64,000 bases of DNA from contig NZ_CP114904.1 of NCBI RefSeq assembly GCF_027497215.1, forward strand, positions 4,052,001 to 4,116,000, in the 5' to 3' direction. Source of the stretch: Micromonospora sp. WMMD812. GTDB taxonomy: Bacteria > Actinomycetota > Actinomycetes > Mycobacteriales > Micromonosporaceae. A model generated the notes under the pieces. That model had not been told where the DNA came from and ran no database searches. It saw only the letters and a program-made list of their open reading frames with translations. The translations under genes and the position numbers were made by a program. The stretch's first letter is position 1. Each line of letters opens with the position of its first letter. Shown here one piece after another: positions 51,140-58,465 of the stretch.

Positions 51140-51874
51140 TCAGACCGCCGGGGCCGCCGTCGGGCCGGGCTGCGGCGGCAGGCCGGACATCATGCCCGGC
51201 GGCACCGCGGCGACCTCGTGCACCTCGCCCGCGGCGAGCCGGTACGACATGCCGACCACCGCACAGCGCCCGGCGGCCACCTCGGCGGCCAGCAGCGCGG
51301 AGTTGTCGAGCAGGGCCTCGACGGTCTGGGCGATGTGGAGGTCGACGATCCCGTTGATGTCGTCCACCCCCTGGGCGGCGGCCCGGCGGAGGCTGGGCAC
51401 AACGGCGTCCACCACCGCGCCGAGGTGACCCGGCGGCGGAGCGCCGGTGGCGACCGCGTCCCGGGCCGCCTGCACCGCTCCGCACGAGTCGTGACCGAGC
51501 ACCACCACCAGCGGAGCGCGCAGCACGGTGACCGCGTACTCGACGCTGCCCAGCACCTCGGGGCCGGTGGTGTGCCCGGCGGTGCGGACCACGAAGAGGT
51601 CCCCGAGGCCACGGTCGAAGATGATCTCGGCGGCGAGCCGCGAGTCGGCGCAGCCGACGATCACGGCGAACGGGTGCTGCCCGTCGGCGACGGCAGCCCG
51701 GCGGCCGGCGTCCTGGTTCGGGTGGCGGGGGGCGCCGGTCACGAAGCGCTGGTTGCCCGCGCGCAGCTCGGCGAGCGCCTGCTCCGGACCGGGGACCAGC
51801 CCCGCCTCCCCCTCCGACTGACCAGGGGTGCGCTGCGCGCCCGGGTGTGCTCCGGACGATCCGGGTCCACTCAT
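51140..51874 (-). CDS. Beta-carbonic anhydrase
   Basis: 244 residues from ATG 51874 (GAGG 8 bases upstream); GTG 51895 adds 7. Zinc ligands: VIVGCADSRLAAEIIFD (Cys, Asp-Arg pair) and VVVLGHDSCGAVQAA (His, Cys). ALAELRAGNQRFVTG and FVVRTAGHTTGPEVLGSVEYAV are typical of the plant-type beta class. Reversible CO2 hydration; cytosolic. The Pro/Gly-rich tails are longer than in most members. Confidence 0.95.
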   Translation of the reverse strand: MSGPGSSGAHPGAQRTPGQSEGEAGLVPGPEQALAELRAGNQRFVTGAPRHPNQDAGRRAAVADGQHPFAVIVGCADSRLAAEIIFDRGLGDLFVVRTAGHTTGPEVLGSVEYAVTVLRAPLVVVLGHDSCGAVQAARDAVATGAPPPGHLGAVVDAVVPSLRRAAAQGVDDINGIVDLHIAQTVEALLDNSALLAAEVAAGRCAVVGMSYRLAAGEVHEVAAVPPGMMSGLPPQPGPTAAPAV

Positions 51875-52070
51875 CCCCGCACCTCGACTCCCCACGTGAT
51901 CGGCCTGGTCAACCCGGCCGCAGGCTGCGATCCACGGTCACACCCGGCGCAAGATACGTCAAGGGATACGTGATTTGCATTTCAGGTGTTGGCGGGATGG
52001 CGGAACCGGACCGGCCGCCCCGGCCCGCCGCGGGATCGACGAACGGCGGAAACCGCCGCGGGGTCATACC

Positions 52071-52403
52071 ATGTCCGCCATGGCGACAACCGCGAGCGGG
52101 TACGGGAGCACCCGGAACTGGACGTTCCTCACCAATCATGGCCACGTGCTGCTCGCCATCGCCCGAAACCCCACCGCCCGGCTCCGCGACGTCGCCGACG
52201 AGGTGGGCGTGACCGAGCGCGCCGCCCAGGCGATCGTCGCCGACCTGGAGGCCGGCGGCTACCTGGTCCGCACCCGGGTGGGTCGCCGCAACGAGTACAC
52301 CCTCAACCCGGCCGGCCGGTTCCGCCACCCGGCGGAGGCGGACCGGGAGGTCGGCGCCCTGCTCGCCCTCTTCGCCGAGAACGCGACACCCGACCGGCGC
52401 TGA
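52071..52403 (+). CDS. Small winged-helix regulator (MarR-like)
   Basis: 110 residues from ATG 52071; ATG 52080 is possible. WTFLTNHGHVLLAIARNPTARLRDVADEVGVTERAAQAIVADLEAGGYLVRTRVGRRNEYTLNPAGRF is a compact winged helix common in actinobacteria. CGGCGG lies about 15 bases upstream, not a strong Shine-Dalgarno. Single gene; target unknown. Confidence 0.88.
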   Translation: MSAMATTASGYGSTRNWTFLTNHGHVLLAIARNPTARLRDVADEVGVTERAAQAIVADLEAGGYLVRTRVGRRNEYTLNPAGRFRHPAEADREVGALLALFAENATPDRR

Positions 52404-52660
52404 TCCCGGCCACGACGCACGCCGAGCCACCCTCGTCGCCGCTCGACGGATGCTTCGTCTTCGCATGCCGGGCTCTCCCTCGCCGCACGTCGGGCTCCCC
52501 TCGCCGCGCGACGGAGGCATCCGTCGTGGCACGCCAGGCTTCCGTCGCCGCTCACGGATGCCTCGGTGCACCGCACGACGCATGCGCCGCCGCACGCCGG
52601 ACTCCCGGCGCCGCACGACGAGGGCTCCCGTCGCCCTATGACGGGCGCGACGGCGGTAGT
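52404..52660. repeat. Degenerate non-coding repeat tract with small hairpins
   Basis: The region repeats the words TCGCCGC, CGACGGATGC, GCACGACG and GGCTCCCGTCGCC in varied order at about 20- to 45-base steps. Small palindromes occur: GACGGAGGCATCCGTC (52523-52538) is perfect with a 4-base loop. No frame in it looks like protein. It separates the winged-helix gene from the first mycosin gene. Confidence 0.5.
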
Positions 52661-52668
52661 CTCAGCGC

Positions 52669-53916
52669 GTGCGCGAGAGCAGGCGACCGGACGGTGGAAG
52701 GGTGGTCCGCCGTGCCGGGCGGGGCGCGCGGGCGGTCCTCTGTGGAGCGTTCACCGTCCTTCTCGGAACCGCCGTCGTGCCCCCGTCGCCGGCCGCCGCC
52801 GCGCCGACCTGCGGCCCGCCCGGCGACCCAGCCCCCTCCGCCGCCCCGTGGGCGCTACGCCGGCTGGACCCCTCCTCGGCCTGGCGGATCTCCCGTGGCG
52901 CCGGCGTGACCGTGGCCGTCATCGACTCCGGCGTCTCGGCCACCCACCCGCTGCTGGCGGGCCAGGTCGGCGAGGGCGCCGACTTCAACGATCTTCCCGC
53001 CAACCAGGGCCGCTGCGACCTCGCGGGGCACGGCACGATCATTGCTGGGATCATCGCCGGCAAGGAGGGCACGGGAGCCCCGTTCACGGGCATCGCCCCG
53101 CAGGCCCGGATCCTGCCGATCCGAGTGCTCCCCGACAACCAGACCAGACGGGACGAGGGACTGCCCGGGGAGATCGCGGAGGCGATCCGCTGGGCGGTCG
53201 ACCACGGCGCCGACGTGATCAACCTGTCCCTGGTGACCCTGCCGAGGCCGGAGCTCGCCGACGCGGTGGATTACGCGCTGCGCAAGCGCGTCGTCCTGGT
53301 GGCCGCGGCCGGCAACCGCCAGGAGCAGCAGCAGGACCAGCCGGCGTACCCGGCCCGGTACCCGGGTGTGATCGCGGTCGCCGGGGTGGACGAGCAGGGC
53401 GCGCACGTCGACAGCTCGGTCAGCGGCGACTATGTCGACATCGCCGCGCCCGGGCTGAACATCGTGGGGCCGGCGCCGGGCGGGTCCGGCTACCTCGCCG
53501 TGGCGCAGGGCGGCACCAGCTTCGCCACCGCGTACGTCTCCGGAGTGGCCGCGCTGGTGCGCGCCGCGCATCCGGACCTCAGTCCGCAGCAGGTGACGGA
53601 CCGGTTGACCCAGACGGCGGACAACCCGCCGGAGGGCCACAACGCCGAGATCGGCTACGGGGTGGTGAACCCGTACCGGGCGGTGACGGCGGTGCTCGGC
53701 ACCCGGACCGACCCGCCACCGGGGGCGATGGCCGCCCCGGCCCCGCCGCAGGACGACCTCGATTGGCAGCGGAGCGTGGCGATCTGGGTGGCCGTCGTCG
53801 GCGCGCTGCTCGCCGCGGTGCTGCTGGCGGTCAAGCCGATCCTGGTCCGGGGCCGGCGGCGGGGTTGGCGTCCCGGACGCCGCTCGTCCGGAGTGGACAC
53901 CCCCGTCACCGGCTGA
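52669..53916 (+). CDS. mycP: Mycosin-like subtilisin protease (MycP), first of two
   Basis: 415 residues, GTG 52669; TAGTCT 6 bases before it suggests a leaderless mRNA. Signal peptide ARAVLCGAFTVLLGTAVVPPSPAAAA. Catalytic triad: Asp in VTVAVIDSGVSATHP, His in LAGHGTIIAGIIAGKEG, Ser in GGTSFATAYVSGVAALVRAAHP. Oxyanion Asn in VAAAGNRQ. C-terminal helix (VAIWVAVVGALLAAVLLAV) and Arg-rich cytosolic end. Mycosins process ESX components and stabilise the secretion complex. It is on the strand opposite to the ESX genes, at the edge of the locus. Confidence 0.93.
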   Translation: MRESRRPDGGRVVRRAGRGARAVLCGAFTVLLGTAVVPPSPAAAAPTCGPPGDPAPSAAPWALRRLDPSSAWRISRGAGVTVAVIDSGVSATHPLLAGQVGEGADFNDLPANQGRCDLAGHGTIIAGIIAGKEGTGAPFTGIAPQARILPIRVLPDNQTRRDEGLPGEIAEAIRWAVDHGADVINLSLVTLPRPELADAVDYALRKRVVLVAAAGNRQEQQQDQPAYPARYPGVIAVAGVDEQGAHVDSSVSGDYVDIAAPGLNIVGPAPGGSGYLAVAQGGTSFATAYVSGVAALVRAAHPDLSPQQVTDRLTQTADNPPEGHNAEIGYGVVNPYRAVTAVLGTRTDPPPGAMAAPAPPQDDLDWQRSVAIWVAVVGALLAAVLLAVKPILVRGRRRGWRPGRRSSGVDTPVTG

Positions 53917-53930
53917 GCGGCGGCGGCGCG

Positions 53931-53957
53931 CCGCCGGCCAACCGGACCGGCCGGCGG
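53931..53957 (+). terminator. Hairpin after the first mycosin gene
   Basis: CCGCCGGCC (53931-53939) pairs with GGCCGGCGG (53949-53957) over a 9-base loop. A palindrome GGCGGCGCGCCGCC at 53922-53935 overlaps it. It lies 14 bases after the stop. Confidence 0.6.
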
Positions 53958-54064
53958 ACGGCTGCCGCCGGCAGCCGCCTGCCGCGGCCGCTGCCGCTGC
54001 CGTTCACCCTCGCACGAACGGCAGAGCGCCGCCCGACCCGCCAGGGGTCGAACGGCGCCCAGTG

Positions 54065-54096
54065 AGCCGATCAGCCGATCAGCCGATCAGCCGATC
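54065..54096. repeat. 8-bp tandem repeat (AGCCGATC)4 at the end of the ESX substrate gene
   Basis: Four exact copies at 54065, 54073, 54081 and 54089. The stop codon of the minus-strand gene (54097-54095) lies at the repeat edge, and every unit contains another TGA on that strand. Confidence 0.9.
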
Positions 54097-55447
54097 AGCG
54101 CAGGATGCCGGGAGCGCCGTCGCCGTCCGCGCCCCACACGTCCTCGTCCTCCTCGAGCCAGGTGTTGCGGGCGCTCTCCTCCTCGCCGTAGCCGGCGCCG
54201 CCCGGGCCCATGCCGGCGACGCCGGCGCCCCGGGCGCCCACGCCCCGGGCGCCGCCCACCCCACCCTTGCCGCCGGCACCGCGACCGGCGGCGCCGCCAC
54301 CGGCCATGCCGCCCATCGCGGGCATCATCCCGCCGGCCCCGAGCTTGCCCGCGCCGAGCCGGCCACCGCCCCGACCTCCGCCGCGACCGGCGCCGGCCGC
54401 ACCACCGCCCATCATCGGCGGCATGCCGGGGCTGACCGCACGGCCCAGGCCGCCGCCACCCGGAATCATCCCGGCCCCGGCGCCGCCGCCACCGCCGCCG
54501 CCCAGACCCGTGCCACCGCCGAGCCCGGTGCCGCCGCCGCCCAGACCGGTGCCGAGGCCCGGCGCGGTGGCGGTGCCGCTGCCGGCCCCGGCCAGGCCGG
54601 TGCCGTAGTCGTCGGGCATCCCGCCGCCGCCGACGCCACCCGGGAGGCCACCAGCACCGGTGCCGGGGTAGTCGTTGGAGAGATCCGGATGGGTGCCGGA
54701 GCCGATGCCCGGGTTGCCGGTCTCGGGAAGTCCGCCCGGCTTCACCGTCGGCGTGTCGCCGATGCCGCCGGTCTTCGGCATCCCGCCCACGTCACCTACC
54801 GAGCCGACGCCCTTCCCGCCGCCCCCGGTGTCGAGGTTGGGCACGTCGGTGTTGTACGTCTCCGCCGTCTTCGGCATGACGTTGCCCGGCGTCTCCATGA
54901 CCCGGTCGCGGTACTCGCCGTTGAGCGTGTCGTAGACGCGACGCGCGTCCTCCTCTTGGTCCGAGAACCAGCCGCTCACCCAGTCGGCGAGCTTGCCCGC
55001 CTGCTCGGCCGGCCAGCTGCCCATGAGGTCGGCCGTGACCTTGGTCTCGAACATGCCGATGCCGAGGGTCAGCTCACCGTTGCGGGCCGCCAGCACGTCG
55101 CCGACGCAGGCCGCCGGAACCGGCATGCTGTTCTGCGCCGTCTCCAGGTTCTTGGCCGCCGTCTCCAACGTGGTCACGATGCTGACCTTGCCGCGGCCCG
55201 GGTTGTTGATGTCGTCCTGGAGATTCCCGGCCTGCTTGGCCAGGCCCTCGATGTGCGTCTTGAACGCCTCGTACGCCGGGCCCTTCCAGACCACGCCGAG
55301 GTCCTTGGCGTTCTTCTCGAGGCTCTCCTTGACCTCGCCGATGTTCTTGATCAGCTCTTTCCAGCCCAGCGCGGCGCTCGCGATGTAGTCCGGCCGGCCC
55401 GCCACCAGCACCTCGCGGGCCATCTCCTCCCAGCTCTTCCCGCCCAT
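54095..55447 (-). CDS. ESX-type secreted protein with WXG-like head and Ala/Gly-rich body
   Basis: 450 residues from ATG 55447. Helical head (about 1-190: MGGKSWEEMAREVLVAGRPDYIASAALGWKELIKNIGEVKESL, VVWKGPAYEAFKTHIEGLAKQAGN) with W-K-G in the WXG position. Gly/Pro/Met-rich low-complexity body (about 215-420) follows. Conserved tail NTWLEEDEDVWGADGDG, a feature of actinobacterial T7SS substrates. It looks like the PPE/large-substrate class of non-mycobacterial ESX loci. It precedes the companion gene at 55465. Confidence 0.85.
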   Translation of the reverse strand: MGGKSWEEMAREVLVAGRPDYIASAALGWKELIKNIGEVKESLEKNAKDLGVVWKGPAYEAFKTHIEGLAKQAGNLQDDINNPGRGKVSIVTTLETAAKNLETAQNSMPVPAACVGDVLAARNGELTLGIGMFETKVTADLMGSWPAEQAGKLADWVSGWFSDQEEDARRVYDTLNGEYRDRVMETPGNVMPKTAETYNTDVPNLDTGGGGKGVGSVGDVGGMPKTGGIGDTPTVKPGGLPETGNPGIGSGTHPDLSNDYPGTGAGGLPGGVGGGGMPDDYGTGLAGAGSGTATAPGLGTGLGGGGTGLGGGTGLGGGGGGGAGAGMIPGGGGLGRAVSPGMPPMMGGGAAGAGRGGGRGGGRLGAGKLGAGGMMPAMGGMAGGGAAGRGAGGKGGVGGARGVGARGAGVAGMGPGGAGYGEEESARNTWLEEDEDVWGADGDGAPGILR

Positions 55448-55464
55448 GTCCCCGTCCCCCCGCT

Positions 55465-55995
55465 CTAGTGGTCGCCGCTCGCGGCCTTGGTGAACGCCTG
55501 CTGCATCTCCTGTGCCGTCATGGCGTTGGCGCCCTCGGCGTCCTCGTAGTTCCGCTTGACGGTGCGCAGGGCGTCCGCCGCGTTGTAGAGGCTGTCCGAG
55601 AGGTTGCGCAGCCCGGTCTCGGTGCCGGCGTACAGCTCGGTGTGCCGCTGGGCCAGCTGGGTCGCGTACTGGAAGCCGCCCAACGGACCCTCGCCCGCCG
55701 CGGCCTGGTCGCCGCCGAGCTTGTCCTTGATCTCGACCATGTCGTAGGAGAGCCGGTAGAGGTAGCTGGCGTGCGCCTCGAGCCAGGTGATGGCCGAGTC
55801 CAGGTTGCCCGCGTCCCACTCGGTCCGTACGCCCTGCTCGCCCGAGCCGGCCACCAGCCCACTGGGCGTCTCGGCCTGGTCCACCCCGGTCCGGTCCCAG
55901 CTCATTCCCCGGATGTCGCCCGCGAACGGAAGCGTCGGGTTGATCGGCATGGGGATCGGGGTCCTGACCTCGACCCGGTCGTTCTCGTCGCTCAT
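55465..55995 (-). CDS. ESX-associated helical protein
   Basis: 176 residues from ATG 55995 (GGGAGGA upstream). N-terminal polar part, then two long helices: LDSAITWLEAHASYLYRLSYDMVEIKDKLGG and FQYATQLAQRHTELYAGTETGLRNLSDSLYNAADALRTVKRNYEDAEGANAMTAQEMQQAF. Size and helical hairpin fit a PE-like or WXG100-related partner of the next gene (stop 17 bases before its start). Called by context; no exact family. Confidence 0.8.
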   Translation of the reverse strand: MSDENDRVEVRTPIPMPINPTLPFAGDIRGMSWDRTGVDQAETPSGLVAGSGEQGVRTEWDAGNLDSAITWLEAHASYLYRLSYDMVEIKDKLGGDQAAAGEGPLGGFQYATQLAQRHTELYAGTETGLRNLSDSLYNAADALRTVKRNYEDAEGANAMTAQEMQQAFTKAASGDH

Positions 55996-56029
55996 TGCTG
56001 TCCTCCCCTGGCGCGGCTGAACGGTCTGG

Positions 56030-57544
56030 TCACTGACGCGGCTGCGGATCGGTCGGCGGTGCCGCCGGCGCACCGTGCGGCGGCGCGGGCGGCACGACGC
56101 CCGGCGGCGCGGGCTGCTGCGGCGCCCCGTACGGCGGAGCGGCGACCGGCGGGCCGGCCGGTGTCGACGGGTACGGATGCGGCCCGGGCGGCGGCCCGAA
56201 CCCGCCGGGCGGCGGTGGTCCGAAGCCGGCGGGCGGTGGCGGGTACGGCTGGTGTGCCTGGTGCGGCCCCGGTGGCCGGTAGGAACCCGGTGCGGGATAC
56301 GCGCCCGGCGGCGGGTAGGTGACCGGCGGTGGCCCGGCCGACGCGCGGCGGCGGGCCCGGCGGTTGACCAGCACGAGGGTCACGATGATCGCCACCGCGA
56401 CGAGCACGGCCAGCAGGCAGAGCACGATCTGCAGCCCGGCGTTGTCCGCGAGCCCGAACGACACCGCCGGCCCGTCGTCGCCGTCCTCCTCGGCGCCGCC
56501 GGCCGGCGCGCCCGCGCTGGGCGAGCCGGCGACGGGCGCGGCCAGCGGGTTCGCCTTGACCGCCGGCACGGAACGGGACAGCGCGGCGAGCACGTCGACG
56601 GAGCCGAAGCCGTACTCGGGGTCCCGCCCGGCCGGGCCGCGGTCCCGGGCGGTGCGGATCAGGCGGTTGACGACGTTGGCGGCGTCGAGGTCCGGATAGC
56701 GGGCGCGGACCAGTGCGGCGACGCCGGAGACGACGGCTGTGGCGTTGCTGGTGCCGTCGGAGACGAGGTAGCCGTTCGGAGAGGCGCCGGGCGGAGCGGG
56801 CGCGATGAGGCGCTCGCCGGGCGCGGAGAGGGCCATCTCGGGGCCGGTCACGGTCTCGCCCCAGAGGCCACCGGAGCGGGTGGCGGCACCCACCGCGATC
56901 ACGCCGGGAATGCTGGCCGGCTCGGGGATCTGCCGGTAGCCGCTGTCCCGGTTGCCCGTCGCGGCGACGACCACCACGTCCTTGCTCAGCGCGTAGCGGA
57001 CCGCGTCGGCGGTCTCCTGGTCCGGGCCCTGCCCGCCGAACGACAGGTTGAGCACGTCGGCGCCCGCGTCGACGGCCCAACGGATGGCCGCGGGCGCCTC
57101 TCGGTAGCCGGCCTCCTCGGGGCCCAGGCCGAGCGGAAGGATCTTCGCCTCGGGTGCGATGCCGAGCGCGTGCATGGCGCCGCCGCCCCGGCCGGCGATG
57201 ATGCCGGCCATCGCGGTGCCGTGCCCGCCCTTCACGTCCGGATCCGTCCGCCCGTCGGCGGCCACCCCCGGCCCGAGGCCCCGGCCCCGCAGCACCTGCC
57301 CCTTCAGATCGGGATGAGCCGCGTGGACGCCGCTGTCGACGACCGCCACGACGACCCCGCGCCCCTTCGACAGCCGGTGGGCCTCGGAGATCTTGAGAGT
57401 GTCGAGGTGCCACTGGAGTTCGCGTACCGTGTCGGCCTGGGCCGGCGCCGGCGCCACCAGCGGGCCGACGCCGACCGCGGCGAGCAGCGTGAGCACGGCG
57501 CAGACCGACCGGGTGACCGGTCGGAGACGCTTCCGGGCAGGCAT
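56030..57544 (-). CDS. mycP: Mycosin-like subtilisin protease (MycP), second of two
   Basis: 504 residues from ATG 57544. Signal peptide (VTRSVCAVLTLLAAVGVGPLVAPAPAQA). Triad: Asp in VVVAVVDSGVHAAHPDLKG, His in KGGHGTAMAGIIAG, Ser in SDGTSNATAVVSGVAALVRARYPDL; oxyanion Asn in VVAATGNRDSG. One C-terminal helix (LQIVLCLLAVLVAVAIIVTLVLV) and a Pro-rich cytosolic tail of ~100 residues, much longer than in the first copy. Lies between the ESX substrate genes and the WXG100 pair, same strand. Confidence 0.93.
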   Translation of the reverse strand: MPARKRLRPVTRSVCAVLTLLAAVGVGPLVAPAPAQADTVRELQWHLDTLKISEAHRLSKGRGVVVAVVDSGVHAAHPDLKGQVLRGRGLGPGVAADGRTDPDVKGGHGTAMAGIIAGRGGGAMHALGIAPEAKILPLGLGPEEAGYREAPAAIRWAVDAGADVLNLSFGGQGPDQETADAVRYALSKDVVVVAATGNRDSGYRQIPEPASIPGVIAVGAATRSGGLWGETVTGPEMALSAPGERLIAPAPPGASPNGYLVSDGTSNATAVVSGVAALVRARYPDLDAANVVNRLIRTARDRGPAGRDPEYGFGSVDVLAALSRSVPAVKANPLAAPVAGSPSAGAPAGGAEEDGDDGPAVSFGLADNAGLQIVLCLLAVLVAVAIIVTLVLVNRRARRRASAGPPPVTYPPPGAYPAPGSYRPPGPHQAHQPYPPPPAGFGPPPPGGFGPPPGPHPYPSTPAGPPVAAPPYGAPQQPAPPGVVPPAPPHGAPAAPPTDPQPRQ

Positions 57545-57630
57545 GACTTTCCCCCAGGGCCGGTGTGGACTCGTAACGCACCACGGCTCCGGCCCGGTCG
57601 AACCGGACCGGAGCCGCGCGGGCGATCTGG

Positions 57631-57912
57631 TCAGCTGCTCCAGACCTTGGAGTTGCTCATCTCGGTGCTGACGTAGTTCTCGCGGGCGATGCCGACCGCG
57701 CCACCGATGTCGTTCAGGATCTTGTTGATGTCCCGGACGGCGGTGTCCCACTGGGCCTGGTGCTGCTCGTAGGCGACCCGGTCCTCGCCCTCCCACTGGA
57801 GCTTGGACAGCATCTGGCGGAGCGTGTCCAGCTTCTCGTCGATCGTCCGCGAGATGGCCAGCATCTGCTGGTTGCTGCTCTCGAGGACCGCGTAGTCAAC
57901 CTTGATCGTCAC
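57631..57912 (-). CDS. WXG100-family protein (EsxA/EsxB-like)
   Basis: 93 residues, GTG 57912 (GAGGAAG). Two helices with LQWEGEDRVAYEQHQAQWD at the turn (W-E-G). No signal peptide; such proteins leave through the T7SS as dimers with a partner, presumably the next gene. Confidence 0.92.
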   Translation of the reverse strand: MTIKVDYAVLESSNQQMLAISRTIDEKLDTLRQMLSKLQWEGEDRVAYEQHQAQWDTAVRDINKILNDIGGAVGIARENYVSTEMSNSKVWSS

Positions 57913-57940
57913 GACTTCCTCCTCTGCTCCTGGCTGCGGA

Positions 57941-58249
57941 TCACGGGTTGAGGGCAGAGTGGAACTTGTCCAGCATCTGCTGCTGCTCTTCGTCGTTGAC
58001 CTGGTGCGTCGTCCCCGACTTGTCGAGCAGATCGGCGATGTTGTCCATCGCCGTCAGCAACTTCGCGGTGTCCTCGTTCCAGCGCGTCATGAGCGACTGG
58101 AAGCCGGTGGACGCCTGACCCTTCCAGGCGATGGCCAGATCGTCGACCACGTTCCACAGCTTCTTCAGCTCGCCGTCGACCTCGCTGCGCGTGGACCGCA
58201 CGTCACTCGCGGCGGTATGCAGAGTCGCAGCTTCGACCTCGAACGCCAT
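57941..58249 (-). CDS. WXG100-family protein (EsxA/EsxB-like), partner
   Basis: 102 residues, ATG 58249 with GGAAGG upstream. MAFEVEAATLHTAASDVRSTRSEVDGELKKLWNVVDDLAIAWKGQASTGFQSLMTRWNED carries the W-K-G turn. It is 28 bases upstream of the other WXG100 gene; heterodimer likely. CAATATGAC on the minus strand about 20 bases upstream is AT-rich and may be part of a promoter. Confidence 0.93.
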   Translation of the reverse strand: MAFEVEAATLHTAASDVRSTRSEVDGELKKLWNVVDDLAIAWKGQASTGFQSLMTRWNEDTAKLLTAMDNIADLLDKSGTTHQVNDEEQQQMLDKFHSALNP

Positions 58250-58465
58250 GCTTCACACCCTTCCGTCATATTGTGGCGGCGGTTCTGCCGCGCCCTCCCC
58301 CGCGGCAAGGCGAATCACCCCACCGACGGACACTCCTGTGAAGACCGTAGCTGACCGGGTCCAGCGCGCGCAGCCCTGGCCCGATGTCTTTCGATGCACC
58401 ATTGTGGATCCGTCCGGGGCCTCTGGCCGGGCCCAGAGCCCTCGACCGGGGCCCGGTGACCCGCG

